NCBI RefSeq assembly: GCF_025685685.1
Contig: NZ_JAGSYH010000005.1
Location: forward strand, 558,001-622,000
DNA: 64,000 nt
Reading direction: 5' to 3'
Source: Acidicapsa dinghuensis
Lineage (GTDB): Bacteria; Acidobacteriota; Terriglobia; Terriglobales; Acidobacteriaceae
In this document: one piece after another, positions 1 to 10,089 of the stretch
Numbering within the stretch: the stretch's first letter is position 1
Layout: each line of letters begins with the position of its first letter
Program-made: the position numbers and the translations under genes
The notes under the pieces: generated by a model
Databases searched by the model: none
Seen by the model: only the letters and a program-made list of their open reading frames with translations
What the model was told of the DNA's origin: nothing

Positions 1-756
1 CGAAACATCTCTGGAATGGGTGCGGCTGTTGGCGATATTGATGGGGACGATTTGCCCGACATCGTGATGACGGGATTGAAGAATGAGACGTATGAAGTGT
101 TCTTAAATCGAGGGCATGGCAGTTTCGACGATGGAAGTGCAAGCACCGGGCTATTGAATCTGAGCCGACCATGGAGCGGATGGGGATGTGGCCTTGTGGA
201 TCTGGACAACGATGGCTGGCTAGATCTTTTCGTTGCCGGAGGAGGCCTTGATGTACGAGACGCACAAGCGAATCGCGTATTTCAGAATAATGCGGGCCAT
301 ATCAAAGCCGGGCGCTTTGTTGATGTGTCGGATGATTGCGGAGTCGGGGCAGCGACTCCAGCGCTCCACCGAGGAGCAGTTTTTGCGGACTTCGACAGGG
401 ATGGCCGCATCGACGTCGCAGTGAGCGCAATGAACGCACCGTTGGAGCTATGGTGGAATCGGACGCCGCAAAGCCATGACAGGCACTGGCTGCAATTACG
501 TCTTACGGGAGCCGCAAGCAACCGGTCGGCGATTGGAGCTCAGGTCGTATGCCTGGCGAGCGGCCGAAAACAGATAAGAACGGTTACGAACAGTGTCGGT
601 TATGCGTCTTCGAGCGACCTAACATTGCATTTTGGTTTGGGCTCAGCCACTTCAGCGGCGATTGAGATCCGGTGGCCTTCAGGTGTGGTGCAGAAGGTTA
701 CAGAAGTGAAAGCAGATCAGCGTTTATCGCTGACAGAGCCAAAATCAAAGGCATAG
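1..756 (+). CDS. FG-GAP/VCBS repeat protein with ASPIC/UnbV C-terminus (5'-truncated by window edge)
   Basis: The frame is open to the first base of the window, so the start lies upstream. The visible part has repeated calcium-binding-like FG-GAP/VCBS motifs (DIDGDDLPD, DLDNDGWLD, DFDRDGRID), which normally form blades of an integrin-alpha-like beta-propeller. It ends in an ASPIC/UnbV-type domain with the typical tail RWPSGVVQKVTEVKADQ. Proteins of this type are usually exported and are common in Acidobacteria and Planctomycetes; the ligand is unknown. It runs in the same direction as the TonB-dependent receptor 180 bp downstream and could belong to the same carbohydrate locus, but that is inference. 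The family call is firm; the function is not. Confidence 0.85.
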   Translation, partial: RNISGMGAAVGDIDGDDLPDIVMTGLKNETYEVFLNRGHGSFDDGSASTGLLNLSRPWSGWGCGLVDLDNDGWLDLFVAGGGLDVRDAQANRVFQNNAGHIKAGRFVDVSDDCGVGAATPALHRGAVFADFDRDGRIDVAVSAMNAPLELWWNRTPQSHDRHWLQLRLTGAASNRSAIGAQVVCLASGRKQIRTVTNSVGYASSSDLTLHFGLGSATSAAIEIRWPSGVVQKVTEVKADQRLSLTEPKSKA

Positions 757-935
757 ATCGACCGGCAGGAATTCATTTGTCCTCGGCAACGCAACCTCGG
801 TAAACCTTAAAGCATAAGAAATATCCTCCATGTAGATAGACGGTTGTTTTTTTTGAGGACTATCAATAGCTCTAGGTTCTTCCGCCTGAAATATGACTGA
901 TTGTCACGCGGCGGGAGCCTGGAGGTCCATAGACG

Positions 936-3900
936 ATGAAATCTGGATGGAGACGATTCGCTTGCAGTCGAAGTGTGCGCCTATGCAGCGCGATGCTGGT
1001 TGCAGTGTTGATGATGTGTCCGGCAATGCGTGCACAGAGTTCCAATGCTCAACTCAGCGGACTGGTTACCGACACAACCGGGGCCGTTATTTCCGGCGCG
1101 CAGATCAAAGCGACGAACACCGCGACCAATGTCTCCTATTCTGCGATTTCCAATGGATCCGGAATATATCTGCTGACGGAACTGCTTCCGGGCACGTATT
1201 CGTTGAATGTCAGCGTGCCGGGGTTCGGTACAGAGAATCGATCTGGTTTGGTCTTGAATACAGGCGATCACCTCACACAGAATTTCTCGTTAAAACCGGG
1301 CACTGTTGAAACGACGATGACCGTTACGAGCGGCGCTACGCTGATCTCATCCGATGAATCGAGCTCGTCTGATGTGCTAGATAACAAGATGATCACGGAA
1401 CTGCCGCAGCTTAATCGGAACTCACTTGATTTGACCGCGACGGTGCCTTCGATTCAAGGAAACGGGCCCCAGGTGGATTCGATTCAGACGCTTGGTAATT
1501 CCGCTTATCTGATTGGCAATACCGGCAACAGTTATTCCGTTTCTGGCGGCCAGGTGAACGGAACAAGCATTAGCGTGGATGGGAATCAGGTGCAGGAAGC
1601 GGAGTTTAACGCGACAAACCGATCTATTCCCACGCCGGACTCCATAGGAGAGTTTCGCGTTGAAAGCGGTGTCTTGACCGCGGATAAGGGGCGCTATGCG
1701 GGCGGCCTGATTTCGATGGAAACGCAAAGCGGTACAAATACTTATCATGGGCGCGCATTCTTCTACTTCCGGAACCAGAACCTGGACAGCAACGACTGGA
1801 CTGACAATTCTCTAGGCAACCCAAGGCAGGATTTTCACCAGTATAACTACGGGGTCTCGGCAGGCGGTCCTGTGCGGATTCCGCACATATATAACGGCCA
1901 CGACAAAACGTTCTTTTACGGCGCGTGGGAAGGTCAGAGATTCCACGAAGGTCAAGAAATCCTTACGAGCGTTCCTACGATCTTGAACCGGGAGGGAGAT
2001 TTTTCGCAGACGGTGATCAACGTCAACAACGGACAACCGCTGTATGCAACGATTTATGATCCGTTTAACGGCACCTATGATTCGAATCCAAATGACTGTA
2101 CCGGCCCGTTAGCTGGCCAATCTCCGTGTTGGGTTCGTCCGCAGTTTCCTGGTAATAAAATTCCGGCAAACTATGGATCTTCAGCGCCGTGCGGGACTGG
2201 CCTCACTTGTCCAATCTCTGGTCAGAGCCAATTATTTCTGGACTACCTTGCATTGTGGCCGCAGCCGAATCATGCGCCAGCCGCAAACAATGATCACCTT
2301 GACAATCGCTATGACCCGATTAATTTAACGCTTCCCATCGACAAATACTTCCTTCGCATGGACGAGGTGATTCGAGCAGATCAGCATTTGCAAGGTAGCA
2401 TCAGCCGCTCGATGCTGACGGACAATATCCCAGCGCCATGGCTGCACGGCGCTGAGTCGGTGACGACGGATGATGATTGGAGCGGGAGCTTCCTTTACAC
2501 ATGGACGCCGACACCGAAGACCATTATTGATGCCCATCTTGGCTTTGCTACTTCGAAGCTGATAAGCAATGGCGTTTCAGGATTGGGCTCAGCACCAGAT
2601 CCGAATGTGAACACTTCAAAGTGGCCGTTTGATCCGTTGCTTGAAAGCAACACTGAAAAGACGACAAATGAGATTCCTCCAGCATTGACAATCAGCGGTT
2701 ACACGCCGGTCGGGGGTTCAGAGTTTGATTCGTTCATTACGCAGACATACAACGGAACGGTTTCCGCGACGCGCCTGATTGGGCGTCACTCGATCAAGGT
2801 GGGCTATGAGCAGTCTCTGATTCGATTTACAGAACAAGGCGGCGACCATACAGGAGCAGCATGGGTGAACCCAGGTGGCGGATCCAATCAATATTGGAAT
2901 CAGGTCGACGGCTTGACGGGAAGCCCTCTGTCCGAATTGATGATGGGATCTTCCAATTTCTTCCAATGGGGCAACTGGGACATCACACCTTATGGATGGA
3001 ACCAGGCTGCCTATGTGATGGACGACTGGAAGGTAAATACCAAATTGACTGTGCAAATTGGCTTGCGCTGGGATCATGATGGAGCGCGCCAGGGACGTCA
3101 CGTGCAAGGCAGTTTGATGTATGACCTGAATGCCAAGAATGTTCTGAGCGCTAACAGTGACTGGAACTGGAGTCAGGTTGTAGCGGCTGAGCCTGAATTG
3201 GCCAGCATGCCGACACCTGCGTGGCTTACGCAGGGCGCTACGGGACGTGTGGCTCTGCTGGGGACGAAAGAGTATCCACAGAAGAACCTGTACACAACGA
3301 ATATCGCAAACCTGCAACCGCGCCTTGGTATCAGTTGGGCATTGAACGACAAGACCGTACTGCATTTGAGTGGTGGTACTGTTGACCAGGGATTGAACGG
3401 ACTTTCAACAGACTGGCTGAGCTTCTATTACAACTCTAATACGTTTAACCAGGTTCCAACCGTCGACGGCCAGCATTGGATCAGCGAGTTTGGCAATGAT
3501 CACGGTCTAGGGACGTTTCCTGCACAGCCGGGTGGAACGCATCTTGGATTTGTCACCCCATTAACCAATAATCAAGAATATTGGTACGCGAGTTACGGCG
3601 CAGCCGGAAACTTTGATCAGGCGGGCACGACCATAGGTCACTATGACACGCCGACCGACTATATGTGGGGCGTTAGCGTACAGCGTCAACTCGGCAATGA
3701 TTGGGCGATTACGGCCGAGTATCAAGGCATCAAGGGAGTGCACCTATTAACAAACGTCTTCAACTGGAGCCTGAATAACACGCCGGTGAACTTCTATCAG
3801 TTGGGCACACATCTGAATGACCAGGTGCCGAACCCGTTCTATGGCCAGTCACAGACGTTTTCAAGTGAGCCAACTGTGTCTCTGAGTCAATTGCTTGCAC

Positions 3901-4760
3901 TTTCGCCGCAATATGCAGGAACAACTTCGACAACTCCCGGTCAAGTGACCTGGGGAAGATCGTTTTCGAACTTTGCCAACATTCAAATTCAGACGCGAAA
4001 CTACCGCGGCCTTGCGTTGCTGGCCTCCTATGCGATTCGCAAGACATTGAGTAATACCGCAAGCACCGATATTCATGTTTACGGAGCTACGGCGGGATTG
4101 CTACAGAATCCGCATAATCTGATGGAAGGCTACGGTGTCGCGCTCTACGAGATGCCGCAAACGCTGAAGCTGAATTACAACTACGATCTGCCATTTGGAC
4201 GCGGACGACAGTTCATGAACCATCCAGACGGCGTTGCCGGATATCTCGTGGATGCAGTAGCCGGCGGTTGGGCAGTAGCGGGAATCTCGACATGGGATCC
4301 CAAAGGCACGCCTGTCACTGTGCCGACGGTGGATGGAGGGACGACCGCGCCAGGTGCGGCCCTTCGGTGGTCATTGGCAAACCACAGCTACCGGAGATCC
4401 GGAGCAAGCTTGAGCGACGCGCTTGTGGTGAATGGTCAATTTGTAAATGGAAATGCTGCGGGTGTGTTGAATGCCTCGGCATTTACCCGTACGGCTGATT
4501 ATTCACTAAGCAATGCTCCGGTGATGTTTCCGGATATGCGTAATCCTGGAAACTTCTACACGGATGCGAGCATCCTCAAGAAGTATTATTTCAACGATAA
4601 TCAGGCGCAGTACATTGAGCTGCGCATTGAAGCGCAGAATATCTTTAACCATCCAAACTTTGGCAACATCATTGCTGATCCTGATTCACCGGTGTTCGGA
4701 GGCATTAACGGCAAGGCCGGACAACGTGTGATGCAGGCTGGTGTGCGTTACTTTTTTTAG
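936..4760 (+). CDS. TonB-dependent receptor, Oar-like, with N-terminal carboxypeptidase-regulatory-like domain
   Basis: The 1274-residue outer-membrane protein starts with a signal peptide (basic MKSGWRR, hydrophobic core, cleavage near AMRAQS). A carboxypeptidase-regulatory-like beta-sandwich follows (about residues 38-125, LSGLVTDTTGAVISGA). Next comes a plug-like region (about 130-240), then a long beta-barrel ending in aromatic residues (AGVRYFF), as expected for BAM-assembled barrels. The start is supported by GGAGGT 9 nt upstream. Acidobacterial proteins of this architecture are thought to import oligosaccharides or other large nutrients with TonB energy. The gene sits just upstream of an alpha-galactosidase, so a galactoside ligand is plausible. 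The ligand itself cannot be read from sequence. Confidence 0.92.
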   Translation: MKSGWRRFACSRSVRLCSAMLVAVLMMCPAMRAQSSNAQLSGLVTDTTGAVISGAQIKATNTATNVSYSAISNGSGIYLLTELLPGTYSLNVSVPGFGTENRSGLVLNTGDHLTQNFSLKPGTVETTMTVTSGATLISSDESSSSDVLDNKMITELPQLNRNSLDLTATVPSIQGNGPQVDSIQTLGNSAYLIGNTGNSYSVSGGQVNGTSISVDGNQVQEAEFNATNRSIPTPDSIGEFRVESGVLTADKGRYAGGLISMETQSGTNTYHGRAFFYFRNQNLDSNDWTDNSLGNPRQDFHQYNYGVSAGGPVRIPHIYNGHDKTFFYGAWEGQRFHEGQEILTSVPTILNREGDFSQTVINVNNGQPLYATIYDPFNGTYDSNPNDCTGPLAGQSPCWVRPQFPGNKIPANYGSSAPCGTGLTCPISGQSQLFLDYLALWPQPNHAPAANNDHLDNRYDPINLTLPIDKYFLRMDEVIRADQHLQGSISRSMLTDNIPAPWLHGAESVTTDDDWSGSFLYTWTPTPKTIIDAHLGFATSKLISNGVSGLGSAPDPNVNTSKWPFDPLLESNTEKTTNEIPPALTISGYTPVGGSEFDSFITQTYNGTVSATRLIGRHSIKVGYEQSLIRFTEQGGDHTGAAWVNPGGGSNQYWNQVDGLTGSPLSELMMGSSNFFQWGNWDITPYGWNQAAYVMDDWKVNTKLTVQIGLRWDHDGARQGRHVQGSLMYDLNAKNVLSANSDWNWSQVVAAEPELASMPTPAWLTQGATGRVALLGTKEYPQKNLYTTNIANLQPRLGISWALNDKTVLHLSGGTVDQGLNGLSTDWLSFYYNSNTFNQVPTVDGQHWISEFGNDHGLGTFPAQPGGTHLGFVTPLTNNQEYWYASYGAAGNFDQAGTTIGHYDTPTDYMWGVSVQRQLGNDWAITAEYQGIKGVHLLTNVFNWSLNNTPVNFYQLGTHLNDQVPNPFYGQSQTFSSEPTVSLSQLLALSPQYAGTTSTTPGQVTWGRSFSNFANIQIQTRNYRGLALLASYAIRKTLSNTASTDIHVYGATAGLLQNPHNLMEGYGVALYEMPQTLKLNYNYDLPFGRGRQFMNHPDGVAGYLVDAVAGGWAVAGISTWDPKGTPVTVPTVDGGTTAPGAALRWSLANHSYRRSGASLSDALVVNGQFVNGNAAGVLNASAFTRTADYSLSNAPVMFPDMRNPGNFYTDASILKKYYFNDNQAQYIELRIEAQNIFNHPNFGNIIADPDSPVFGGINGKAGQRVMQAGVRYFF

Positions 4761-4779
4761 TGTGTGGCCAAATCTGTTG

Positions 4780-4805
4780 GTGGAGATCGGGGTGCTGGTC
4801 TCCAC
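4780..4805 (+). terminator. Weak hairpin after the TonB-dependent receptor gene
   Basis: The arms GTGGAGA (4780-4786) and TCTCCAC (4799-4805) pair perfectly around a 12-nt loop, 19 nt after the receptor stop codon. No T-tract follows, so it is at best a weak terminator or an mRNA-stabilising hairpin. Partial readthrough into the alpha-galactosidase would be expected. Confidence 0.3.
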
Positions 4806-4906
4806 AGACTCTTTGAATTCTGAAAGCTCAAGCATCAGTTGCTGTGGCTCGCAATGTGCAGACCAGGGCTCATTCTGCCGTGCCGATTGAAGGATGCATT
4901 TAACGA

Positions 4907-7141
4907 TTGCAAGATCATGGGGTGATTGCTGTGCACCGGCTTCGTATCTGTTGGATCTCGATCTGCTTGTCGTTTGCGTATGCTTCGCTATCGTTCACAG
5001 CGCAAGCTGAAGTCAAGGAAGGAATAAGTATCACCGTTTCTACGAGCGACGCGCAGATAGAAATTCGTGCAGGCGCTCATGGACCTGAATTGTTGAGCCT
5101 GACTCGCAGCAAGACTTCGAACGAACGAGTTTGGCAGAACATCGGTGGGGATGCTCTGCCTACGAGTGTCACGGTGGACGGAGCAGAAGCTTCTGTCAAT
5201 TGGACTTTCAACAGCAAAGCCTCTTCTGCGGATAGTCGACATGCGGTCTTTGTATATGAATCGCAAGATCCCAAACTTCGATTGAGCTGGGAATGGACTG
5301 CGCGCGCAGGGTTCGGAGCGATCGAGCATTCCATTCGCGTGGAAAATCTCAGCACTCATGAGATCTGGCTGCAGATGATCGATAGTCTGCACGCCAGGTG
5401 GGCACTTTCATCGGGAAAAGAGTGGCAGAACTTTTACGTCGAAAAGGGTGCAGACACGCCCTCTGCCGTAGGCACACATCTGGAATCGATTGGTGAGGGA
5501 TATCGGTGGATCGGTAGCTCGAGTACATATGCACGGCCTCACAAGGATCAGCCGCGGGAGATTATTCCGGCTATCTTTGTTTTTGATCGTGATACGCAAG
5601 CTGGATGGTATGCGGGGATAGAGTTTAGCGGGCGTACGCGTATTTCGCTTGAGAGGCAAGGAAACAACCTCGATTCGGTGCTTGGGCTTAACCCAGAGCC
5701 TGGGCCATTTCGCACACGGGTTACACCAGGGGATCACTTCGTGACGCCCACGGTCTTCCTGGGAGCATTTGACGGAGGTCCGGATGGAGCGGGGAATCAG
5801 CTGCGGCCATGGGTGCGCCAAGTGCTCACGAATCCTCTTACCTGGAAGGACGTCCATTATCCCCTGCTGGTGAACAACAGTTGGGGAAGCGGTATGGCAG
5901 TGGATGAGACTTTAGCTCTGCGCATGATTCGCGAGTCAAAGGAACTGGGGCTTGAGATGTTCCATGTCGACGCGGGATGGTTTCGCGGGGTCGGTGACTG
6001 GTACGCTGATCCCAAGAAGTTTCCTCGCGGCCTGGCCTATGTAGCTGATGAAGCTCACAAAGAAGGATTGCGCTTCGGAATTTGGGTGGACTGGACGCAG
6101 GCTGGTCTCGACACCGAGCCAGGAGCGTTAAATGCTCGTGATCCAAAGGTTCGCAACTGGTTGGTTGCAGACATAGGACCCGACTGGAAACCGGAGCCAT
6201 TCAAAGGGCAAACAATCGATATCGGAGATCCGGCTGCGCACGCCTACGCCGCAAAAGAGGTGAAGCGACTCATCGAGACGAATCATCTGGACATGATTGA
6301 GCACGATGGTTATCTCGTCGCTCAGGGCTGCACGCGCGAAGATCATCCGCATGCTGCGCCAGACAAGAGCACGATGCAAGTCACGCATGACTGGGGATCG
6401 GATTTTGTATTGGCATCGAACTCGACGGATGTGAGCTATCATGCGGTTCACGCATATTACGATATTTACGCACAGGCACGACGTGAGCATCCGGGATTGT
6501 TGTTCGAGATCTGCAATGATGGCGGCCGCATGGTGGACTTTGGCTCGGCGTCGCATGGAGATTACTTCTCGATCACCGATACATACGATCCACTCTCAAA
6601 CCGGCGCGCCTTTTACGACACGAGCTACGAACTGCCCACGGCAATGCTCGAGGATTACATCGAGAAGTGGCCGACACCACGAATTGAAAACTTCCTGTAC
6701 ATGCTGCGTAGCGGCATGATGGGTTGGGCAACGATCATGCTCGATACATCTATATGGACCCCGGAGCAGCACGACGCCGCTAAAGGGGCGTTTGCGCTCT
6801 ACAAGGAAAAGTTACGTCCGCTGATTCGAGATGCACGGCTGTATCACATATCAGAGCGGCCAGATGGAAAGCGATGGGATGGGATGGAGTATTGGGATCC
6901 TGAGCTAGCCAAGGGAGTTATTTACGTGTTCAGAGGCTCGACGCCCGATGAAGCCGAGCACAGCTTCAAGCTGGCCGGGCTTGAGGCAGGCCGTCAATAT
7001 GATCTTCACTTTCACGATGGCTCTGCGCCGGATCGCACGGTTTCGGGTCGAGAGTTAATGGATGAAGGGCTAAAGGTTCATCTACGATATCCACTCAGTT
7101 CAGAACTTGTCTTCTTGTCGTCGGGCGCTGCAACTCACTAG
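4907..7141 (+). CDS. Exported alpha-galactosidase-like glycoside hydrolase (GH36/clan GH-D)
   Basis: About 744 residues with an N-terminal signal peptide (ICWISICLSFAYASLSFTAQA). An N-terminal beta-sandwich is followed by a TIM barrel (about 300-620) with clan GH-D signatures: FHVDAGWF, GLRFGIWVDW, then DMIEHDGY at the position of the family nucleophile motif, and FEICNDGGRMVDFG with SITDTYD, where the acid/base Asp lies. The expected reaction is hydrolysis of terminal alpha-galactosyl residues in the periplasm or outside the cell. A beta-sandwich C-terminus follows. The start is uncertain: TTG 4907 has GAAGGA upstream, while GTG 4922 or 4931 also keep the signal peptide. The next gene follows within 35 nt, suggesting co-transcription. 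The related GH27 and GH31 families are less likely. Confidence 0.8.
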   Translation: MQDHGVIAVHRLRICWISICLSFAYASLSFTAQAEVKEGISITVSTSDAQIEIRAGAHGPELLSLTRSKTSNERVWQNIGGDALPTSVTVDGAEASVNWTFNSKASSADSRHAVFVYESQDPKLRLSWEWTARAGFGAIEHSIRVENLSTHEIWLQMIDSLHARWALSSGKEWQNFYVEKGADTPSAVGTHLESIGEGYRWIGSSSTYARPHKDQPREIIPAIFVFDRDTQAGWYAGIEFSGRTRISLERQGNNLDSVLGLNPEPGPFRTRVTPGDHFVTPTVFLGAFDGGPDGAGNQLRPWVRQVLTNPLTWKDVHYPLLVNNSWGSGMAVDETLALRMIRESKELGLEMFHVDAGWFRGVGDWYADPKKFPRGLAYVADEAHKEGLRFGIWVDWTQAGLDTEPGALNARDPKVRNWLVADIGPDWKPEPFKGQTIDIGDPAAHAYAAKEVKRLIETNHLDMIEHDGYLVAQGCTREDHPHAAPDKSTMQVTHDWGSDFVLASNSTDVSYHAVHAYYDIYAQARREHPGLLFEICNDGGRMVDFGSASHGDYFSITDTYDPLSNRRAFYDTSYELPTAMLEDYIEKWPTPRIENFLYMLRSGMMGWATIMLDTSIWTPEQHDAAKGAFALYKEKLRPLIRDARLYHISERPDGKRWDGMEYWDPELAKGVIYVFRGSTPDEAEHSFKLAGLEAGRQYDLHFHDGSAPDRTVSGRELMDEGLKVHLRYPLSSELVFLSSGAATH

Positions 7142-7175
7142 GACAAATAGCAATGATCGGAAAGGATTGCATTTC

Positions 7176-7949
7176 ATGGGTGAGTTTTCAGACAAGCTGG
7201 CAGTAGTGACCGGTGGCGCGCAAGGAATTGGCCGCGCTATAGGAGAGCACCTGCATGCTGCTGGCGCGCAGCTTGTGCTTGTCGATATCAACGAGGCGAA
7301 ACTCGGAGACGCTGCGGCTGCGATGCGTGCGGAACATAGACCGTCTGTGGACACCATCGTGGCAGATCTGGGCAATCCGGAAGCGATTCAGCGCGTGTGC
7401 GAGGAAATTGCGGCCCGCAATGTCCCAATCGACGTGCTCGTAAATAATGCTGCGATTGAACGCGATCTTCCATTCAGTCAGGTAACATCGACAATCTTCG
7501 ATCAAATCATTGCTGTGAATCTACGCGCGCCGCTTCTATTGAGCCAGGCGCTGGCTTCGCTCTTCTCACCGAGCGGAGGCGCCATCGTTAACATCAGCTC
7601 CGTTCACGCGGAGCACGCATTTCCAAATTCGATTCCATACGCATGTTCAAAGGCAGGCTTAGTTGCATTGACGCGGAATATGGCACTTGAATTAGCGCCA
7701 CGCAATATTCGTGTCAATGCGATTTGCCCCGGCTACATTGATACGGCGATGTGGGATGAGTGGTTGAGTACGGTACCCCATCCAGAGGAGCTTGCGCGCC
7801 AAACTACGGCTTTGCATCCGCTGGGCAGGCGTGGAGTTCCGGCCGATGTAGCATCGGCAGCGGCATACTTCGCAAGCGAACAATCTGCATGGGTGACGGG
7901 AACGCACCTGGTGGTGGACGGTGGACTTACAATTCGTGCGCATCCTTAG
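7176..7949 (+). CDS. SDR-family NAD(P)-dependent oxidoreductase (sugar/polyol dehydrogenase-like)
   Basis: A 257-residue classical short-chain dehydrogenase. The cofactor motif TGGAQGIGRAIG is near residue 12, NNAA near 90, and the catalytic Ser plus YxxxK appear as NISSVHAEHAFPNSIPYACSK. PGYID and the C-terminal VDGG loop are also present. An upstream in-frame ATG at 7107 would overlap the alpha-galactosidase. ATG 7176 has GGAAAGGA about 10 nt upstream and begins directly with the family N-terminus, so it was chosen. Placement 34 nt after the alpha-galactosidase gene suggests it oxidises a sugar or aldonate from the same pathway, for example galactose to galactonolactone. Substrate and cofactor preference remain inferred. 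Confidence 0.88.
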   Translation: MGEFSDKLAVVTGGAQGIGRAIGEHLHAAGAQLVLVDINEAKLGDAAAAMRAEHRPSVDTIVADLGNPEAIQRVCEEIAARNVPIDVLVNNAAIERDLPFSQVTSTIFDQIIAVNLRAPLLLSQALASLFSPSGGAIVNISSVHAEHAFPNSIPYACSKAGLVALTRNMALELAPRNIRVNAICPGYIDTAMWDEWLSTVPHPEELARQTTALHPLGRRGVPADVASAAAYFASEQSAWVTGTHLVVDGGLTIRAHP

Positions 7950-8130
7950 AGCGGTCGATGATTGATTTATTGCTCGTAGGTGTGCGGCCAATCGCGTTTA
8001 TTTCGATAGAATTCGCTCATCTTTGATAGTTACCATCGTCTTTTCGGTATTCTCAAGCGTTATACCCGTCCTATGATGATTTCCGCAAACGGAACGTATT
8101 TAAAGTTGGGCGAAATTTTCTGGAGCGGGG

Positions 8131-10068
8131 ATGAAAAAACAAAAGACTCCCTTTGGCGGGACTCTCAAGCAGGAATTCAAAAAAGACTTAGAGCTTTTTG
8201 AATATTTTCTTGTTCTGATCAACCATTCAAGTCCGATTCGCAATGTTGAGCTGATGTGGGCGGACGATCTGGAGCTCTTCGATCCGAGTGGGAAGCCTCG
8301 CGTGAGCACCTGCGATGCACTTATACAACTACAGCCCATGGGCTCCGAGGGAGCAGGAAGAAGCTCTCCAAGCCCCAGCACGCTATTTTGTGATCTGGTG
8401 CATGGTTTTGGGGGGCATGAGGAGCAGACCTGCGCGAAGAGTGATAAACCTGCGAAGGAGCGATGCAGGGCAACTGGATGCAGTCAGGTCTATTCGTGCC
8501 ATGTCGGGCTCACTGACATTGCGGTTCCAGTGATTTGCGAAGGGCGATATCTGGGAACGCTGTTCAGTGGACAAGTTCTGACGAAGCAGCCCTCGCCAGA
8601 GGGCTTCGCGTATGTGAAATCGGTGCTGCAAGACCAACCGCATATTGATTTGGCACGACTTGAGGAGGCATATTACCGCGTTCCGGTTGTGACGTCGGCG
8701 CAACTTGCTGAAATGGTTCGAATGCTCGAAGTCTTTTCAAGGTATCTGGCGAACTCCTGGCGTCGGCTTGAAATCATGAGTGAATTTCAACGGGTGAGAG
8801 AACGTGAACTGGCGCTGGATCGAAGGCAACTGGCTGAGATGCTGCTGGCGGGCCAGGTTAACAATGGTCCAGACAGCAATCTTGATGCAGTACGAGCACT
8901 CGCGCGCAACGTTGGACTTGAGCGCATTCCAGACCGAATTTTGATTTTGCGTTTGCAGAGTGGAGTATCCAACAGCGACGCACGCACCACATCTCAACGG
9001 GAAGCGGAGCGTGCAGCGGCTATCGGCAGTCATCTCACACATGCCCGCGTTGCGCACCTGATCGAGGATCGCTGTCAGTCCTGGACAAATACGCTTGCAA
9101 CCGTGGTTACGCCGGGAGAGATTTGCATCTTTACCTCACAGAAATCTCGCACATTTGGGCATGAACGGCTCATGCTCGAAGATATGGCCCAGGCGCTCAT
9201 GCGGGTTGCACGCGGTGAGGGGCTGTCTTTTGCGCGGGTAGGCATCAGCGGTTTGCATTCCCAATCTGTTGAATTGCTTCGCGCATATCACGAGGCATCA
9301 TCAGCCCTCGACTCCGGGCATTCAACTGTGAACTGGTTCGAGCAACTGCCCGAACGCCAGCAACAACCGGCGCAGACACTGGGCAAAATTTTGAAGGCTC
9401 TGCAATACGGAGATAGTGTGTCGGTGATGGCCGCGGTACGCGAGTTTCTTGCAACCACGGCACCGGCTGCAGCGACTATCGGCCAGCTACAGCAGGCACG
9501 TGGCTTGTTGACATGGGCTTGTGAGCATCTTGCGCGTGAGATCTCTACTTTGGGTACAAACCCGATGATGGTGAACACTGCAAAGGAACGAGCGATTCAG
9601 ATTATTGTTGGTTCGCCCAGTTCGTTTGCCATGGCGGAGGCCTTTCGCGGATTTGTAGATTCGCTGCGGCAGCAATTGGTGCAGCTATTCAGTCAACGCG
9701 ACGAGAAAATCGTAAGTGAGACACAGAGGCTGATTCGCAAGATGGGGCCGGAGAAAGTAACGATCAAGGATATTGCGCACGATTTGAAGCTGTCTGCGGG
9801 ACATCTAGGCCGTGTATATAGCCGGACAACAGGTCATACGCTGGAGGAGTATTTGATTCGCCAGCGACTTGAGATGGCGAGGCGTCTTTTGCTTAACCCC
9901 AGATTGCATGTGGCTGAGGTTGCCGATCGCTGCGGATTTTGTAATCCCGCATACTTTGCATCGGTATTCAAGAAGCACATGCACTGTACACCGCGGGCTT
10001 TTGCGAGCGATCCACACCGCTGGGGCGCAAGTGAACCTATGACCTCGGGACTGGAACGAGCAGTCTGA
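8131..10068 (+). CDS. AraC-family transcriptional regulator with PocR sensory domain
   Basis: 645 residues. The N-terminal half (about 20-200) matches PocR ligand-binding domains, with a Cys-rich set (LFCDLV, TCAKSD, RCRATGCSQVYSCHVGL) followed by VPVICEGRYLGTLFSGQ. A long helical middle region follows. The C-terminus (about 535-640) is an AraC-type double helix-turn-helix (VTIKDIAHDLKLSAGHLGRVY and VAEVADRCGFCNPAYFASVFKKH). PocR is the sensory domain named after the Salmonella 1,2-propanediol regulator, and is thought to bind small hydrocarbon or sugar derivatives. GGAG lies just before ATG 8131. It sits in the middle of the carbohydrate locus and is the likely local activator; its inducer is unknown. 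Confidence 0.85.
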   Translation: MKKQKTPFGGTLKQEFKKDLELFEYFLVLINHSSPIRNVELMWADDLELFDPSGKPRVSTCDALIQLQPMGSEGAGRSSPSPSTLFCDLVHGFGGHEEQTCAKSDKPAKERCRATGCSQVYSCHVGLTDIAVPVICEGRYLGTLFSGQVLTKQPSPEGFAYVKSVLQDQPHIDLARLEEAYYRVPVVTSAQLAEMVRMLEVFSRYLANSWRRLEIMSEFQRVRERELALDRRQLAEMLLAGQVNNGPDSNLDAVRALARNVGLERIPDRILILRLQSGVSNSDARTTSQREAERAAAIGSHLTHARVAHLIEDRCQSWTNTLATVVTPGEICIFTSQKSRTFGHERLMLEDMAQALMRVARGEGLSFARVGISGLHSQSVELLRAYHEASSALDSGHSTVNWFEQLPERQQQPAQTLGKILKALQYGDSVSVMAAVREFLATTAPAAATIGQLQQARGLLTWACEHLAREISTLGTNPMMVNTAKERAIQIIVGSPSSFAMAEAFRGFVDSLRQQLVQLFSQRDEKIVSETQRLIRKMGPEKVTIKDIAHDLKLSAGHLGRVYSRTTGHTLEEYLIRQRLEMARRLLLNPRLHVAEVADRCGFCNPAYFASVFKKHMHCTPRAFASDPHRWGASEPMTSGLERAV

Positions 10069-10089
10069 ATCAACATACTGGAGATATGA

